DNA of 64,000 bases, taken from Laccaria trichodermophora (lineage: Eukaryota; Basidiomycota; Agaricomycetes; Agaricales; Hydnangiaceae). Under the pieces are notes generated by a model. The model saw only the letters and a program-made list of their open reading frames with translations. It had not been told where the DNA came from and made no database searches. Location of the stretch: contig JACTVC010000022.1 in the NCBI GenBank assembly GCA_018417955.1, positions 1 to 64,000 of the forward strand, given 5' to 3'. Below are positions 34,120 to 45,454 of the stretch, piece after piece (the stretch's first letter is position 1; every line of letters begins with the position of its first letter). The position numbers and the translations under genes are program-made.

Positions 34120-35495
34120 ATGTCATTGTCAGCCCGCCGTTCATGCACGCTGCCCAAACCCAAGGCAACTAGTGCCACCAGTCAAGCGAAGCAGCCCAAC
34201 AAGCCCCAATACGACGAAAAGTATGTCAAGAGATTCCTCGGATTCTGGAAACAAGGCAAAAATGACAGGAAAGCCTGTCTTGCTTTTGTAAAACTTCATC
34301 CAGTAAGACTCGATACAACTCGCCTAAACCATGCTGACCTCGTTAGACTTGCGACCGACACTCATGCAAGTCGAAACCGCAAACTTGTACAAGGCACACA
34401 GATGGTATTAGCTGTGGCGCGTGTCGTAGCAGCCGTGTCAAGTGTCCGCGGTTACAGGCATTCCTGTTGGATTACGTCTCTGTTCATCTCGGTGTGTCAT
34501 CTAAGACCGCACTGGATCTGTACGAACGTTATGCGAGGGAGCGGCGTGGGGTGCAAAAGGAAAAGCATAGGCTGGTGGAGGAAGCGCAAAAGCAGCGAGC
34601 TCAGGAAACTGGAGGCGACGACGACAGCGATTTGTTGGATCAGAGTTCGTTGGAGTCACTTAGCGAAGAGGAGGACGAACCGAGCGACGGAAGTGACTAT
34701 CGAGCTACAACAAAAGCTCGCTCGAAGGGTACACCAGCAACAAACCGTTCCAAAGGCACCCCAGCGACTACGACCACGACTAAATCTCTCCCTCCCTCAT
34801 CCACCAAATCGATCCAAGACAAAGATTCGCCTGCAGCTGCTGCAGCCGCAGCCGCCGCCTCCCAACTTCAAATCGCCACGAAGCATGTCCATCAGCTCGA
34901 AGCAGACCTCTCCAAGCTGAAGAAGGAACGCAATGGGATGCTTGAGAGGGAAAAGGCGTACACATTGAAAGCGATAGCCGCGGCGAGCCAACCACCACCC
35001 CAACCTTCACTAGACGAGATGACGAACCTCATTGAAGCGGAGCTACTCAAGCGGAAGGAGATCTACCGGAAAGAGGTGATGGAAGAGTGGGATCGATTAC
35101 ATCAAGATGAAGTAGAGCGCCTTCGAAGAGGTCAGTTGGTTTGCCCTTCTTTCTTCTATTTGGTATCTAATCGTATCTTAGATCGACTACCGCCGGTCGT
35201 CGATTCCTGTTCAACCGCAACGATCACCATCCCACGAACGTCTCTTGGATTGCACATGGCTGTCAGGGGATTTTTAGAGACCATGGCTGCGGAGGAGGGT
35301 ACCTCGCGTGTGCTTGATCTCTTACAGTGGATAACCGAGTTCTCGCACGCTGTCAAAGAGGTGGATGAGGATCACAAACTCTCGAGTGTCTTGTATACTA
35401 ATGGATCAACTATGCCTAAACGATTGGCAAACTTCAATGAGGAGAACGGAGAGGAGTGGGCGAAGCGCCGGAGGCTGGACAGTGATGCTCATTAA
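34120..35495 (+). CDS. Cys6 coiled-coil nuclear-type protein, copy A
   Basis: Exons 34120-34302, 34347-35130 and 35182-35495 give 426 residues. The N-terminus is MSLSARRSCTLPKPK, then YVKRFLGFWKQGKNDRKACL. Next comes a six-Cys cluster, C-x4-C-x6-C-x8-C-x2-C-x6-C (CDRHSCKSKPQTC ... CGACRSSRVKC), close to but not the standard fungal Zn2Cys6 spacing. FLLDYVSVHLGVSSKTALDL follows, then an acidic Ser-rich region, an alanine run and a coiled coil (residues ~250-330). The conserved C-terminal block has TSRVLDLLQWITEF and a basic KRLA/KRRR stretch. DNA or protein binding in the nucleus is inference. Intron 2 (51 bp) is stop-free and could be retained. It is paralogous to the minus-strand gene at 38261-39575. 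Confidence 0.85.
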
Positions 35496-35625
35496 TTATG
35501 TTGTAGGTAGTACATTCTATGTCTCCCGCCTATGTTATCTATATATACATATGCCGCTTCAAGCTGAGAGGCACTGAGAACACTCCTAGCCATCTTGAAA
35601 TCCACCGTAAGGGCTGCCGCGTCTT

Positions 35626-37272
35626 TCAAAATCTTTCGCCTCGGGGGACAACCTTAATTTCTAACACACGTTGCGCAAACTCGGGAGGGTCGAACGCCCG
35701 CAATATGTTCGGCGTCAGCTCATGAACATCCACAGTGTGCGATTTATAACACAGCACAAGCTTCAACTCCTGGACACCGACTGCGGGAGCATCCTTAGAA
35801 TTAAGGCTCGGATAAGTGGTTCGGGATTTGATCATGGAAGCGTATAGCTCTGGAGAAGGAGAATGTTCCAAGTTCGCATGAAATGTCAGGAGGGTCTGCA
35901 GATGTGGAAGAAGAATGACGTCGTCTATCAAGACATCGGGAGTGATGGTCAATGCCTGGACCAAGAGAAACATAATGTTGGTTTGGCCAGGTAATACGTT
36001 GCTTTGTTCTTCGAGGCTAAGTTTCAGGATTTCCAATCGATCTGCACTGCGCAAAACCGCGAAGAGGCTTTCCGATGGGATCGTGATCCCGGACAGAGTG
36101 AGAGTGCGAAGTGTAGATGTGTTTATGGGGCAACCGAGGGGAAGAGGTTCCCAATGAAACGCAAAACTTGTGAAAAGATGGAGATGCTCCAGCGCAGGGA
36201 CATAAAAACCTCGAAAGAGGCTGCCTAGATCCCCAGGAGCGTAAACCACCAGTAGTAATGACCTAAGATGATCGAAATTTGTAGTTGTTCCAAGCTGAAT
36301 CCCTGGATCAACGCCCTCCTCTGCGGGCCCTTCGACAGAGAAAGACGCTTCGGTGAGGCTTGTGCAGCGTTGCATCACGCCCCTCCAATCCGTAATGGAC
36401 AACATTCGATGACTGTCTAGAATGTCTAGGTGAGTCAGGTCACCCCAGGGAAGGAGAATGCGCGAAGGAAGTTCTGGCGGGTTGATATCCAAAGAAACCT
36501 TGCGGAGGGGAGAAGACTGAAACACCTTGATTGGATTTTCGGCTGGCCAATCATATTCCGACGGATGCTGGATGCACAAGGATAGTGTTTCGAGGGCTTT
36601 GAACTGGTCGTGGGGAATACTAATCAAAGAATCGAATTCTTCTCTTGTCACCACAGCCATCGCAAGGTCCTTAAACCTGTGGGTATAACGAAGGACGGTG
36701 TTTGCAATGCAGGGCGCAAATGTTTGCGTGTGCAGAAGACGCCATTGTCGAAAGCACAATGATAGGGAAATCAAACGCGAGTGGGAACGCGCGAACCACA
36801 TTTCCATAACTTTTGCGAACGCTTCTGGAGGCGAAATTGCGCCCTCAGGGCGCGGTACAGCGAGGGGAGATTGTATACCATCCCACAGCTCTGGATGCGT
36901 CAGAGCTACTTGGCGCCAGGAGGTAGATACTTGGCATAAGAGCATAGGCGAAAGCCTGTGGTCTGGAATTCGATTATCTGGTAGAGTATAAGCAAATATT
37001 TCGGCCAGTAATTCTGGAGGTAGACGTCGAATCGGGGCATGAAAAGAAGAATAGAACGCGGCTTGATCCAGATACTGTTTTCGCTTACAACCCAGTTTTG
37101 CAAGCTTTTCACAGAGCCCCAAAATCTCCGATTGCAGCTCTTCGCATTCTGAGTTTACAATCGCCGCTTTGTCTCGGCAAATTTTCCGGTATGCGTCAAA
37201 AACCTGAACTTCTGACTTGGAAGGAAGCGCGTTGGTTTCGTTCAAGCGGCTTAAAATTGTCTTGATATCCAT
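35626..37272 (-). CDS. F-box protein
   Basis: A single exon encodes 548 residues. Residues ~20-75 are a helical lead (ICRDKAAIVNSECEELQSEI). The F-box follows: APIRRLPPELLAEIFAYTLP, then LLCQVSTSWRQVALTHPELW. The rest is a long leucine-rich region (LTHLDILDSH, LEHLHLFTSF, LRTLTLSGITIPSESLFAVL) fitting a degenerate LRR substrate receptor. Such proteins link substrates to SCF ubiquitin ligases, and Agaricomycetes have expanded sets of this exact layout. It lies between two inverted Cys6 paralogs. Plus-strand frames inside it are shadows. Confidence 0.9.
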   Translation of the reverse strand: MDIKTILSRLNETNALPSKSEVQVFDAYRKICRDKAAIVNSECEELQSEILGLCEKLAKLGCKRKQYLDQAAFYSSFHAPIRRLPPELLAEIFAYTLPDNRIPDHRLSPMLLCQVSTSWRQVALTHPELWDGIQSPLAVPRPEGAISPPEAFAKVMEMWFARSHSRLISLSLCFRQWRLLHTQTFAPCIANTVLRYTHRFKDLAMAVVTREEFDSLISIPHDQFKALETLSLCIQHPSEYDWPAENPIKVFQSSPLRKVSLDINPPELPSRILLPWGDLTHLDILDSHRMLSITDWRGVMQRCTSLTEASFSVEGPAEEGVDPGIQLGTTTNFDHLRSLLLVVYAPGDLGSLFRGFYVPALEHLHLFTSFAFHWEPLPLGCPINTSTLRTLTLSGITIPSESLFAVLRSADRLEILKLSLEEQSNVLPGQTNIMFLLVQALTITPDVLIDDVILLPHLQTLLTFHANLEHSPSPELYASMIKSRTTYPSLNSKDAPAVGVQELKLVLCYKSHTVDVHELTPNILRAFDPPEFAQRVLEIKVVPRGERF

Positions 37273-38260
37273 ACCCTGTTTAAGTATTCGGTTAATCTTG
37301 AAAACTATATCCAGACGAAAATTGATTGCCTCTATGGTTGTGTCCTTAGAGGGGACGCAGAACTCGGTCTGAGAACGTATGTTGTTGCCCTTCCAGAGTG
37401 TAACTTGCTGCCCTCGTGTTTCATCCCCCCATAATTTTATAGCTGGGTGATTATGATTGTCAATTATCGATTATAATAGAAATTGCAGAAACGATATGGT
37501 ACCGAATGCTGTTGGATAGGGAAGGTTTCGGTCAGCTCCTTAAACTGCGTCGGACTGGAAACGTTTCTCACTTAGCGATAAGAGGTCATTGTGGTCTTCC
37601 TCGAGTTCCTTTGTTGTCGCCTGATTCGTTTGCGCTTGCTCGCTAGTCACGCCGGGTACGTCCATTACGGGCAGAGGAGCAGGGTAGACCAGAAGAGTGT
37701 GGCTTTAATCAACGATAACATCAATGAGAGCGCTTAGCTCGTGACCAGTCACCAAAGCGTCACGCCCTGTCCAGCCAAAAATGGAAGAGGGGTTGCTTGG
37801 GGGTTGCTAGAACTTAGACGTCAGACTTGCGTCAGACCTTAGGACTTACCGATAACAAGAAATTGGCGGAAAGGTGTGTTAAAAGGACTCCTGGGTTTTC
37901 TGGATGGATTACATCTTTATTGTGATGATTTGCGAGCTCGAGGAATAAATTTACCACTCACTCTCAGAGTCAAAGTGGCCACGAGAACAACACGAATCAG
38001 GTGCAGATGCGAGGTGTATTTTTCCGAAAATCTAAACGCTTATATACTCCGCCGTACTATCTATCATCAGCTGATGCTTATCCTCTTTGGGTGGAAAAGA
38101 ATTTCACAGTGACTTTCCCCAGCCATGCCTTCCTTGCACACTTATCGTTCACCTCCAAGCAAAACACTCCTTGTGGGATCAAGATTGCCAAAAGGTCTCT
38201 ACGAATATTACGCCAACTGAGCAGCAAGTTACGGTAAAAAAAAAGAAGTAGATTCAAGAA
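37273..38260. other. Intergenic between F-box gene and Cys6 copy B
   Basis: About 1 kb without a supported gene. It is the promoter side of the F-box gene and the 3' flank of Cys6 copy B. Frames at 37876-38237 are short and lack motifs. Confidence 0.4.
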
Positions 38261-39575
38261 TTACATCGCAATTTCCACCTGCTCATGTTCTTCGACCCGC
38301 CGGCGTTTCCCCAACGTTTCGAGGCTTTCGCCATTGATTGGGCGCTTTTGAGGAGCACCGTTTGGGCATACAAGGCCCAACGTCTTCCTCTCTGTATCCA
38401 TGTCATGTACCACATTCGAAATCTCGGTAACCCATTGGAGTAGGTCGAGGACGCGAGATGTGGTCTCATCAAGACCCATGGCTTCCACGAAGCCAGTGAT
38501 AGCTGTGTGAAGGGCAACTGAACTTCTGGGTACTACGATGCATGTCGATGCCCCCATATCGTCATTATCTGTGCGGTGGGTTTAGCGACGATCGACAGAG
38601 GAATAACGAGTAAGGTGGCAAACTCACTTTCGTGCAATCGCCCTGATTCTCGTTGATACACCCGATCCCACTCCTCTAATAGCTCATTCCTATAAGCTTC
38701 TTTCCGTTTCAGCAATTCCGCCTCTAGCGCCTTCTGCACCACCTCTTGAGATGGCGGTTGCGGACGTTGATTTTCAGCGGCTGCAGCTTTCAAAGCATAT
38801 CTCTTTTCTCTCTCCAAGAGTTCAGCGTTCTCCTTCTTCGTTTGAGCAAGACGCGCTTCCAATTCGTCTATCCTTTTCTTCACCGTGGAAAGTTGAGCAG
38901 CAGCAGCTGCTGCAGCCTGCAAGTTGACGAGTTCGTTGTCCTCCCTTCGCTTCTTGATTCTCTCATCCGCACTATGACCGTCATCATCACTCGTGAGCTC
39001 CAAGACGTCCAGGTCATCCGACAACAACTCCTCAGTGAAGTCCTCCGAAGAATCAGAGTCGGAGTCCTCCTCACCCGTCACGCTTCCTCCGTTTTGACCA
39101 GCATCATGATGCTTGGATGGTTCTGGCTGTCTTCGAACGTACCTACCATACAAGTCCAGAGCCGTTCTGGAAGACACACCGAGATGGACCGCAACGTAAT
39201 CAAGCAAGAACGCTTGCAACCGAGGACACTTGCGTCCCATGTTCTGGCATGTCGTGCAGCTGATCCCGTCCTTGTATACCACACAACTACGTGGTTTAGC
39301 CTTGCACGCATGGCGCTCGCATGTCTAGAGTTGAGAAAAACAAAGATGGTCATTGTCACCCAATGCCGTCTTGGTAAGCCGCTCACTGAGTGGAGTTTGA
39401 CAAAAGCCTGACACGCCTTCCTATCGCTCTTGCCTTGTTTCCAGAAGCCCAGAAACCTTTTGACATACTGAGTATCATAGGACGGCGTGAACGTTGTCGG
39501 TTTGTTCGGGGAGGTGAGATTAGACGTTTTCTTCGGTTTGGGGATGGTACAGGAGCGACGTGCGGATAATGACAT
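38261..39575 (-). CDS. Cys6 coiled-coil nuclear-type protein, copy B
   Basis: Exons 39575-39387, 39324-38628 and 38568-38261 give 397 residues. It matches copy A in intron positions and in every block: MSLSARRSCTIPKPKK, YVKRFLGFWKQGKSDRKAC, the same Cys spacing (CERHACKAKPRSC ... CTTCQNMGRKC), FLLDYVAVHLGVSSRTALDL, LLEREKRYALKAAAAEN, EAELLKRKEAYRNELLEEWD and TSRVLDLLQWVTEI with a basic tail KRRR. The acidic Ser/Asp middle differs most in length. It lies in opposite orientation to copy A, about 2.8 kb away end to end. The duplication is old enough for wide change outside the conserved blocks. Confidence 0.88.
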
Positions 39576-40380
39576 TGTTTCTATTCAAATTTCGCTCTCT
39601 TGGTAAGTTTTTCTAAATAGAATTCAATGGCACGTACAATTACTGCGGAAATCTGGGAATGAAGCGATGCAAGAGCAGCTTCAACACTCCACTTGTGGTT
39701 GGTGAGAGGCAAGATACAAGGGTGTTGCCAAATAATGACAAGCATTGGCATCAACACTGCACTCAAAATTGATTTCGGCTTTAAGTATTAAGTACCTGGC
39801 CTATTGAAATTCCACCAGGCGTATGGTTAAGCCATCCCTTAACACTATCTCGACACAGAAGGAAGGAGGAGGTTTTTGTTCTACCAGGGAAAGACACGTC
39901 CTGAATCCTGATGGCCACGTTCTTGCCGTTGGCCGCCTTTCCAGATTCCAAGTCAACGCTTTGGTTCCCCAACGTCGCTCCCATCCCTGAAGATTTCGTT
40001 TGTCATGTAGATCTTGAAATAGGTGCACTTATTGCTGATATATACAATATCTGATATACCTTGCCTTCTATGCGTAGCTCGACAGGGTGTTCGCTAGTTG
40101 CCCTATAAGCGTCAATTTCAATATGCACAATGTGAAAGCTAGGAATCGATTTCGGCGAGTTGATTTATTTCATATAACTGCCCAATGAACAGCGCGCAAC
40201 CAACCCGCCAGTCTTGCGCAAAATTATTCTCTCGGATGTCACAGCGAAGAAAATCTTCGACTCCTTGAGTCTACATAAATCTATTTAGAATCGAATCTAT
40301 TTCACATAGGAACTTAGATTCTACTGTGACCGCACTCCGATCCCAAGTAGCACGGATTCTCTGCGGGCAAATAAAATAAA
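39576..40380. other. No supported gene
   Basis: Promoter side of Cys6 copy B and 3' flank of the tRNA-Gly. Minus-strand frames at 39581-40028 are short and give no motif. Confidence 0.4.
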
Positions 40381-40473
40381 TACAGCAACGGAGAATCGAA
40401 CTCCGACCGGTTGCTCGGAGAAGAATGTAATTTATCATGGAAGGCAACCATGATACCCTTTCACCACTGCTGT
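40381..40473 (-). tRNA. tRNA-Gly (anticodon TCC) with 22-nt intron
   Basis: On the minus strand the acceptor stem ACAGCAG/TTGCTGT, D-stem GTGA/TCAT, anticodon stem GTTGC/GCAAC and T-arm CGGAG-TTCGATT-CTCCG all form. The anticodon loop is CTTCCA + 22-nt intron + A, giving anticodon TCC with the intron at the canonical 37/38 site. The discriminator is A. A second local hairpin with loop TTGCCTT would read GCC but destroys the D-arm, so I prefer TCC. Confidence 0.85.
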
Positions 40474-41119
40474 GCGCAATTGTACGATTTTTATTCCGCT
40501 TGATTCTTTTCTTTGCGATGACAGGGATGTAATTTGTACTGAAGACTTTACTATTAAACAATGCGCTCCGAGGCGGGTACAAAAATAGAAATAGGATCAT
40601 TCTTGCTGATCGGCGGCCTTGTGCTTCTGAAGGCTGAAATGATTGGAAGACTTCAAGAAGTGGATCGGCCATCCGCCTCCACCCAGCTCTGCCCGCCTCT
40701 CACCAGCTCCTTGAAAAGAGGTGAAACAGTCTGGAACAGTGATCTCAAGGCCTGAGATTTTGAGCGGAGGTAAGTTCAGGCACGACCGCTCAATTGATAG
40801 GACGTTCCTTTGAAAACCTCGTGTCATGGGCGGCCTCAGAGTCTTGCTGCAAAAAAATTAGGAGTATTCAGACCACCTTCCCCCATTCAGAGCCAACTGG
40901 AACAATGGGTTCGTTTCTCCGAGTTTCTCCTAACCGGAGGGATCATTCGAGGAAGCGAAAATCAAATTCGATCTTGAGGGACAGTTATGTAATTTCCCAC
41001 GGCCTCAGTTCAATTCGCAAACCCCTCAAAAGTCGAACGTGTTTCCAGGTGTTTCCTCGAACTTCATTCCCTTATTTCTTTCACTTTCAACTCAACAGCA
41101 CATACCCACGATACCCGTC
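40474..41119. other. Promoter side of tRNA-Gly and CFEM gene
   Basis: No gene supported. Short frames on both strands at 40561-40827 have no motif. The last 60 bp before the CFEM start is CT-rich, typical of strongly expressed fungal genes. Confidence 0.4.
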
Positions 41120-41807
41120 ATGTTCTCTGCCACGAAACTCATTTCTCTCCTCATCCTGGCTGTCTCTGCCAACGCCCAAAGCTCCGTGACGACCTCAGCG
41201 TCCAGCTCTGCTGTTCCCAGTACCCTCGGTATAACACCCTGCATTCTCGCTTGCGTGGGGCCAGCTGCCGCCGCGAACGGATGTGCCTTGTACGTCCCCC
41301 TCATCCCACGTTCATGACACGTTCCAGCTAACACGCGTTTCAAGCACTGACGCCAAGTGCGTCTGCGCCTCAGCCCAATTCCAGGCTGATGCCGGCGCGT
41401 GTCTCCAGGAGCACTGTTCTGCCGATGACGTGAAGGCCGCTCTTGCCCTCCAGCAGAGCCAATGCGGTCCTCGTACGTTTTTAAACCCACTGTTTTCATC
41501 TTGACCCTGACCTCGCAACGAATACGTAGTCTCGATCAGCCCTTCTGGTCCCTCCGCTACACCCCACAGTATATCCTTCACGACTCCTCCTTCCGCATCT
41601 GCTACCAGCACCGGCGCATCGGCCTCTGAATCCGCCACTAAGCCCGCCAGCTCGAGCACCAAGGCAGCCAGCTCGAGCACCAAGGCATCCAGCTCTGTTG
41701 CTTCCGCTGCTGCCTCGACCACCTCCAAGAGCTCCGCTTCTTCCAACCAGGTCGCCTTCGGCCTCGGTGGTGTTCTCGCCTTTGCTGGCGTAGCCCTTGC
41801 TCTCTAG
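41120..41807 (+). CDS. CFEM-domain GPI-anchored surface protein
   Basis: Three exons (41120-41289, 41345-41472, 41530-41807) close to 191 residues. A signal peptide (MFSATKLISLLILAVSANA) is followed by a CFEM domain with all eight cysteines: TPCILAC, ANGC, then TDAKCVC with the Asp that coordinates haem in studied CFEM proteins, GACLQEHC, and QQSQC. A Ser/Thr/Ala-rich stalk carries AASSSTKA-type repeats, and the C-terminus VLAFAGVALAL is a GPI-attachment signal. CFEM proteins act at the cell wall or membrane in haem/iron capture or host contact; which applies here is not visible. Intron 1 ends in CAAG, a slightly weak acceptor. Minus-strand frames here are shadows. Confidence 0.93.
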
Positions 41808-42479
41808 CTTTGGAGTAGCTTTTGAAATGGTGTCAGTCTTGCTTAGGGGATCTTTCACGCTAGATTGGGTTTATACGCTGCTTACAGGATTGGATCGGAG
41901 TCTTCCATAATGTTCCATTGCTTTTTTTGATAGATTCTATCAGTCATACTTTGACATTTTGAAAATTACGCTAGTTGCTTGTGGAGAAATTGATAGTCGC
42001 ACTTTTTGTTTACTTGCATTCTTGTCTTGGTTTCTTAACATTAAGCTTCAATCACTCCAAGCCAAAGTTGAGGCATGTAGGTATTCCCTGACCAGTGGTA
42101 TAGAAACCGTACTTTCATCTATTTTTTTCCGATACACGTATCGCTAATAATGAGAAACTTCTTTATGGTGAGCTCATCCCCTTAACCAGGCGACCTTACT
42201 GACGTCCGCGAGTGCGGACATTCGGGCGTTGATGGCCCTGGCCCAGCCTGCAGCTCTTGATTTGCAATAGAAACAGTCTTGAAGATAGTGCATGTTACGT
42301 TGTAGTATCGAGGAGAAAATTTGAGCCATCTTGACGTCACCAGCAACTTCCTGAATTGATTCACGATGGAAAACAGCCCAAAGGTCGCATTCCAAAGCGC
42401 CTCCTTTGTGTTGGGATCCCTTGGGTGGGGATTCGTAGATGAATTTTAAAAGGCCAAACCAAGGTTCCCCAGGGCATTC
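41808..42479. other. No supported gene
   Basis: 3' flank of the CFEM gene leading to the foldback element. A short minus-strand frame (42174-42395) has no motif. Confidence 0.4.
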
Positions 42480-42795
42480 AGTAGATACCCAATGGGACCA
42501 TAGTAGTTCACATGGTCAATTGTCCAATGGACCATAGGGCTACCCCAATGGGCCCAATCGTAGTTGACACCATTCGGCCATAGTTTGGCCCAATGTCTGT
42601 GAGACATTAAGCGGGCATTGTTGGGGCCAACATAACAAAACTATGAGAAGCATAATTGGGCCGAATGAGGGATACACAAAATGAATTGGGCCCATTGGGC
42701 CCAATTGAGACCCATGTTAAACTCCCAACAGCCAAGGTTGGGCCCAATATTGCAAGGCTATTAATTAGGCTATACTGCATTGTTGGGCCCAATGC

Positions 42796-43125
42796 TCAGT
42801 GTAACAAATGCCGAATCCGGCGGAACCATAACCCTAACCCTGGCAATCCCTGTCTAGCCACAGTCCGGGCCGATGACATCACCTCCGGCACAAAATGGGA
42901 TACATATTGCAAATACCGTCGGTAGCACACATGCAGGCCATAAATCAATATTTCCATATCAGCCTGAAATCCTGTTAATTGCTTGAATTCATTTTGGGTT
43001 AAAGATAACAGCCGGACATACGACAGCCACCCCGGATGCATAGATAGCATGAGGCAAGCTGTATCAAGGACACTTTCTTTGCATTTAATGGTCAATACCT
43101 CCTGGAATATTGTGTTGCCTCCCAA
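42796..43125 (-). pseudogene. Transposase-like fragment in left arm
   Basis: A 109-codon minus-strand frame reads DTACLMLSMHPGWLSYVRLL, NEFKQLTGFQADMEILIYGL, YVSHFVPEVMSSARTVARQG and GLGLWFRRIRHLLH. The Trp/aromatic spacing looks like a conserved protein, perhaps part of a large basidiomycete transposase, but I cannot name it. It enters the repeat array at its N-terminal side, so it has no start of its own. Confidence 0.4.
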
Positions 43126-44345
43126 AGACTATGTGCACTCAATAGATACAAAAACCGAAGATTTTGTCGGCTGGTTGTGCCGAAATCCCTCCGGAAATAT
43201 TGTGTTGCCTCCCAAGGACTATGTGCACTCGATAGATATAAAAACCAAAGATTTCGTCGGCTTGTAGTGCGGAAGTACCTCCGGAAATATTGTGTTGGCT
43301 CTCAGAGAATATGTCCACTCAACACATGTTAAAACCGAAGATTTCGTCAATTCGTAGTGCTGAAATACCTCCGGAAATATTGTGTTGCCTCCCAAGGACT
43401 ATGTTCACTCAATACATATAAAAACCAAAGATTTCGTTGGCTTGTAGTGCGGAAGTACCTCTGGAAATATTGTGTTGGCTCTCAGAGAATATGTCCACTC
43501 AACACATGTTAAAACCGAAGATTTCGTCGGTTCGTAGTGCCGAAATACCTCCGAAAATATTGTGTTGCCTCCCAAGGACTATGTGTACTCAATACATATA
43601 AAAACCAAAGATTTCGTCGGCTTGTAGTGCCGAAGTACCTCCAGGAATATTGTGTTGCCTGCCAGAAAATATGTGCACTCAATAGATATCAAAATCGAAG
43701 ATTTCGTCGGCTGGTAATGCCGAAATACCTGTGGAAATATTGTGTTGGCTCTCGGAGAATATGTGCACTCAACACATGTTAAAAACGAAGATTTTGTCAG
43801 CTGGTAGTGCCGAAGTACTGCCGGAAACATTGTAATTTGGTTGGCGGGTAGTGCCGAAGTACCTCCAGAAATATTGTGTTGCCTCTCAAAGAATATGTGC
43901 ACTCAACACATGTTAAAGCCGAAGATTTTGTTGGCTCGTAATGCCGAAGTACCTCCAGGAATATTGTGTTGCCTCCCAGAAAATATGTGCGCTCAATAGA
44001 TATCAAAATCGAAGATTTCGTCGGCTGGTAGTGCCGAAATACCTGTGGAAATATTGTGTTGGCTCTCGGAGAATATGTGCACTCAACACATGTTAAAACC
44101 GAAGATTTCGTCGGCTCGTAGTGCCGAAATCCCTCTGGAAATATTGTGTTGCCTCTCAAAGAATATGTGCACTAAACAAATGTTAAAACCGAAGATTTCG
44201 TCGGCTTGTAGTGCCGAAGTACCTCCGGGAATATTGTGTTGCCTCCCAGAAAATATGTGCACTCCATAGATATTAATACCAAAGATTTCATCAGCTGGTT
44301 GTGCCGAAGTATCTCTGGAAATATTGTGTTGCCTACATGTTAAAA
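43100..44345. repeat. Left array of about 14 units of 90 bp
   Basis: Units recur exactly every 90 bp (GGAAATATTGTGTTG at about 43193, 43283, 43373). Each holds AAAACCGAAGATTTCGTCGG, a GTAGTGCCGAA block, ATATTGTGTTGCCTCCCA and a TATGTGCACTCAA-type block. Two sub-variants (ACACATGTTAAAACC and ATAGATATCAAAA) alternate, so a higher-order period exists. Same family as the right array, in reverse orientation. Confidence 0.92.
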
Positions 44346-45454
44346 CCGAAGGTTTCGGTGGCTGGCAATGCCAAAATACATCCGGGAATATTGTTTTGCT
44401 TCTCGGAAAATATGTGCACCTGCAATAAGCCAAAGTAGCTGTGAAACCCGAAGCTTTCAGCTTCTGTTAGTGCCGAAATTCTTCTTTGATCTCCTGGAAA
44501 CATTGTTTGACCTTCCGGGAACATTGTTTAACCCCCCTGGGAACATTGTTTGACCTTCCCGGAACCTTGTCTGACCATATACAACTGTTGTTTCACCTTC
44601 TGGGGAATATTCATACCCACCATCATCATTGGTTGATCTTCTGAGCCACCATGTAGTATAAAACAAATTGTTGAAAATTCACTCCAGTCAAGGTTATACA
44701 TAACCTTTTGAGTTCACACACCGGATACATATCAATATGGTTGAACAGAAGTAAGTTGACCATCATTCTGAATCTGCTTGCAATTCCGGAAAAAGACTGG
44801 GGGGTAAGGGAGGGCATTCAATCTCTTTCTTGATCCATCAATGCGTCAGTGAGCACTTACTCATCTTGTAGTATTATCATGAAATGCTTTCAAATCTCCA
44901 AAATTTGTCTGTCTTGACATTCATCTTTACACTGATCATGGAATACAAGACAAGTATTTACTCAGTGACATATTGATTGATCAAGAAAAAGATGAATCAA
45001 CTCTCTTACCCCCGTTTCAGTCTGCTGTTGCAGAATGATGGTTAATTTCCAGTTAAGTAACCTAACTTTCAAACACTAGTCAACATGCTTCTGTTGAATC
45101 GTATTCATACATATCTGGTATGTGAACTCAAAGCATTCTCCCCAGGTTATGTACAACCTTGACTGCGGTGGAAAAAACTTCAGTACAGTTTGTTTTACAT
45201 GACATTGTGGCCCAGAAGATCAACAAATGATAATACTGGGTATCTATATTCCGCAGAGGTGAAACAATGTTTCCAGACAGTGAAAGAATAGTAGTGTATG
45301 GTGAGACAATGTTCCTGGAAGGTCAAACAATGTTCCTGGAGGGTCAAACAATGTTCCCGGAGGGTCAAGCAATGTTTCCAGGAGATCAAAGAAGAATTTC
45401 GGCACTAACAGAAGCTGAAATCTTCAGGTTTCACAGCTACTTTGGCTTCTAGAG
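44346..45454. other. Centre of the foldback element
   Basis: No gene. The region is inverted about an axis near 44906. Runs built on GGAACATTGTTTGACCTTCC are repeated four times on the left (44495-44570) and mirrored on the right (45302-45375). TGAGTTCACACACC (44710) is matched by GGTATGTGAACTCA (45117). The unpaired centre is only tens of bases. Confidence 0.75.

Noticed and set aside
40400..40460. tRNA-Gly with anticodon GCC
   Set aside because: That hairpin uses bases needed for the D-arm and leaves an overlong variable region; the TCC fold with an intron satisfies every stem.
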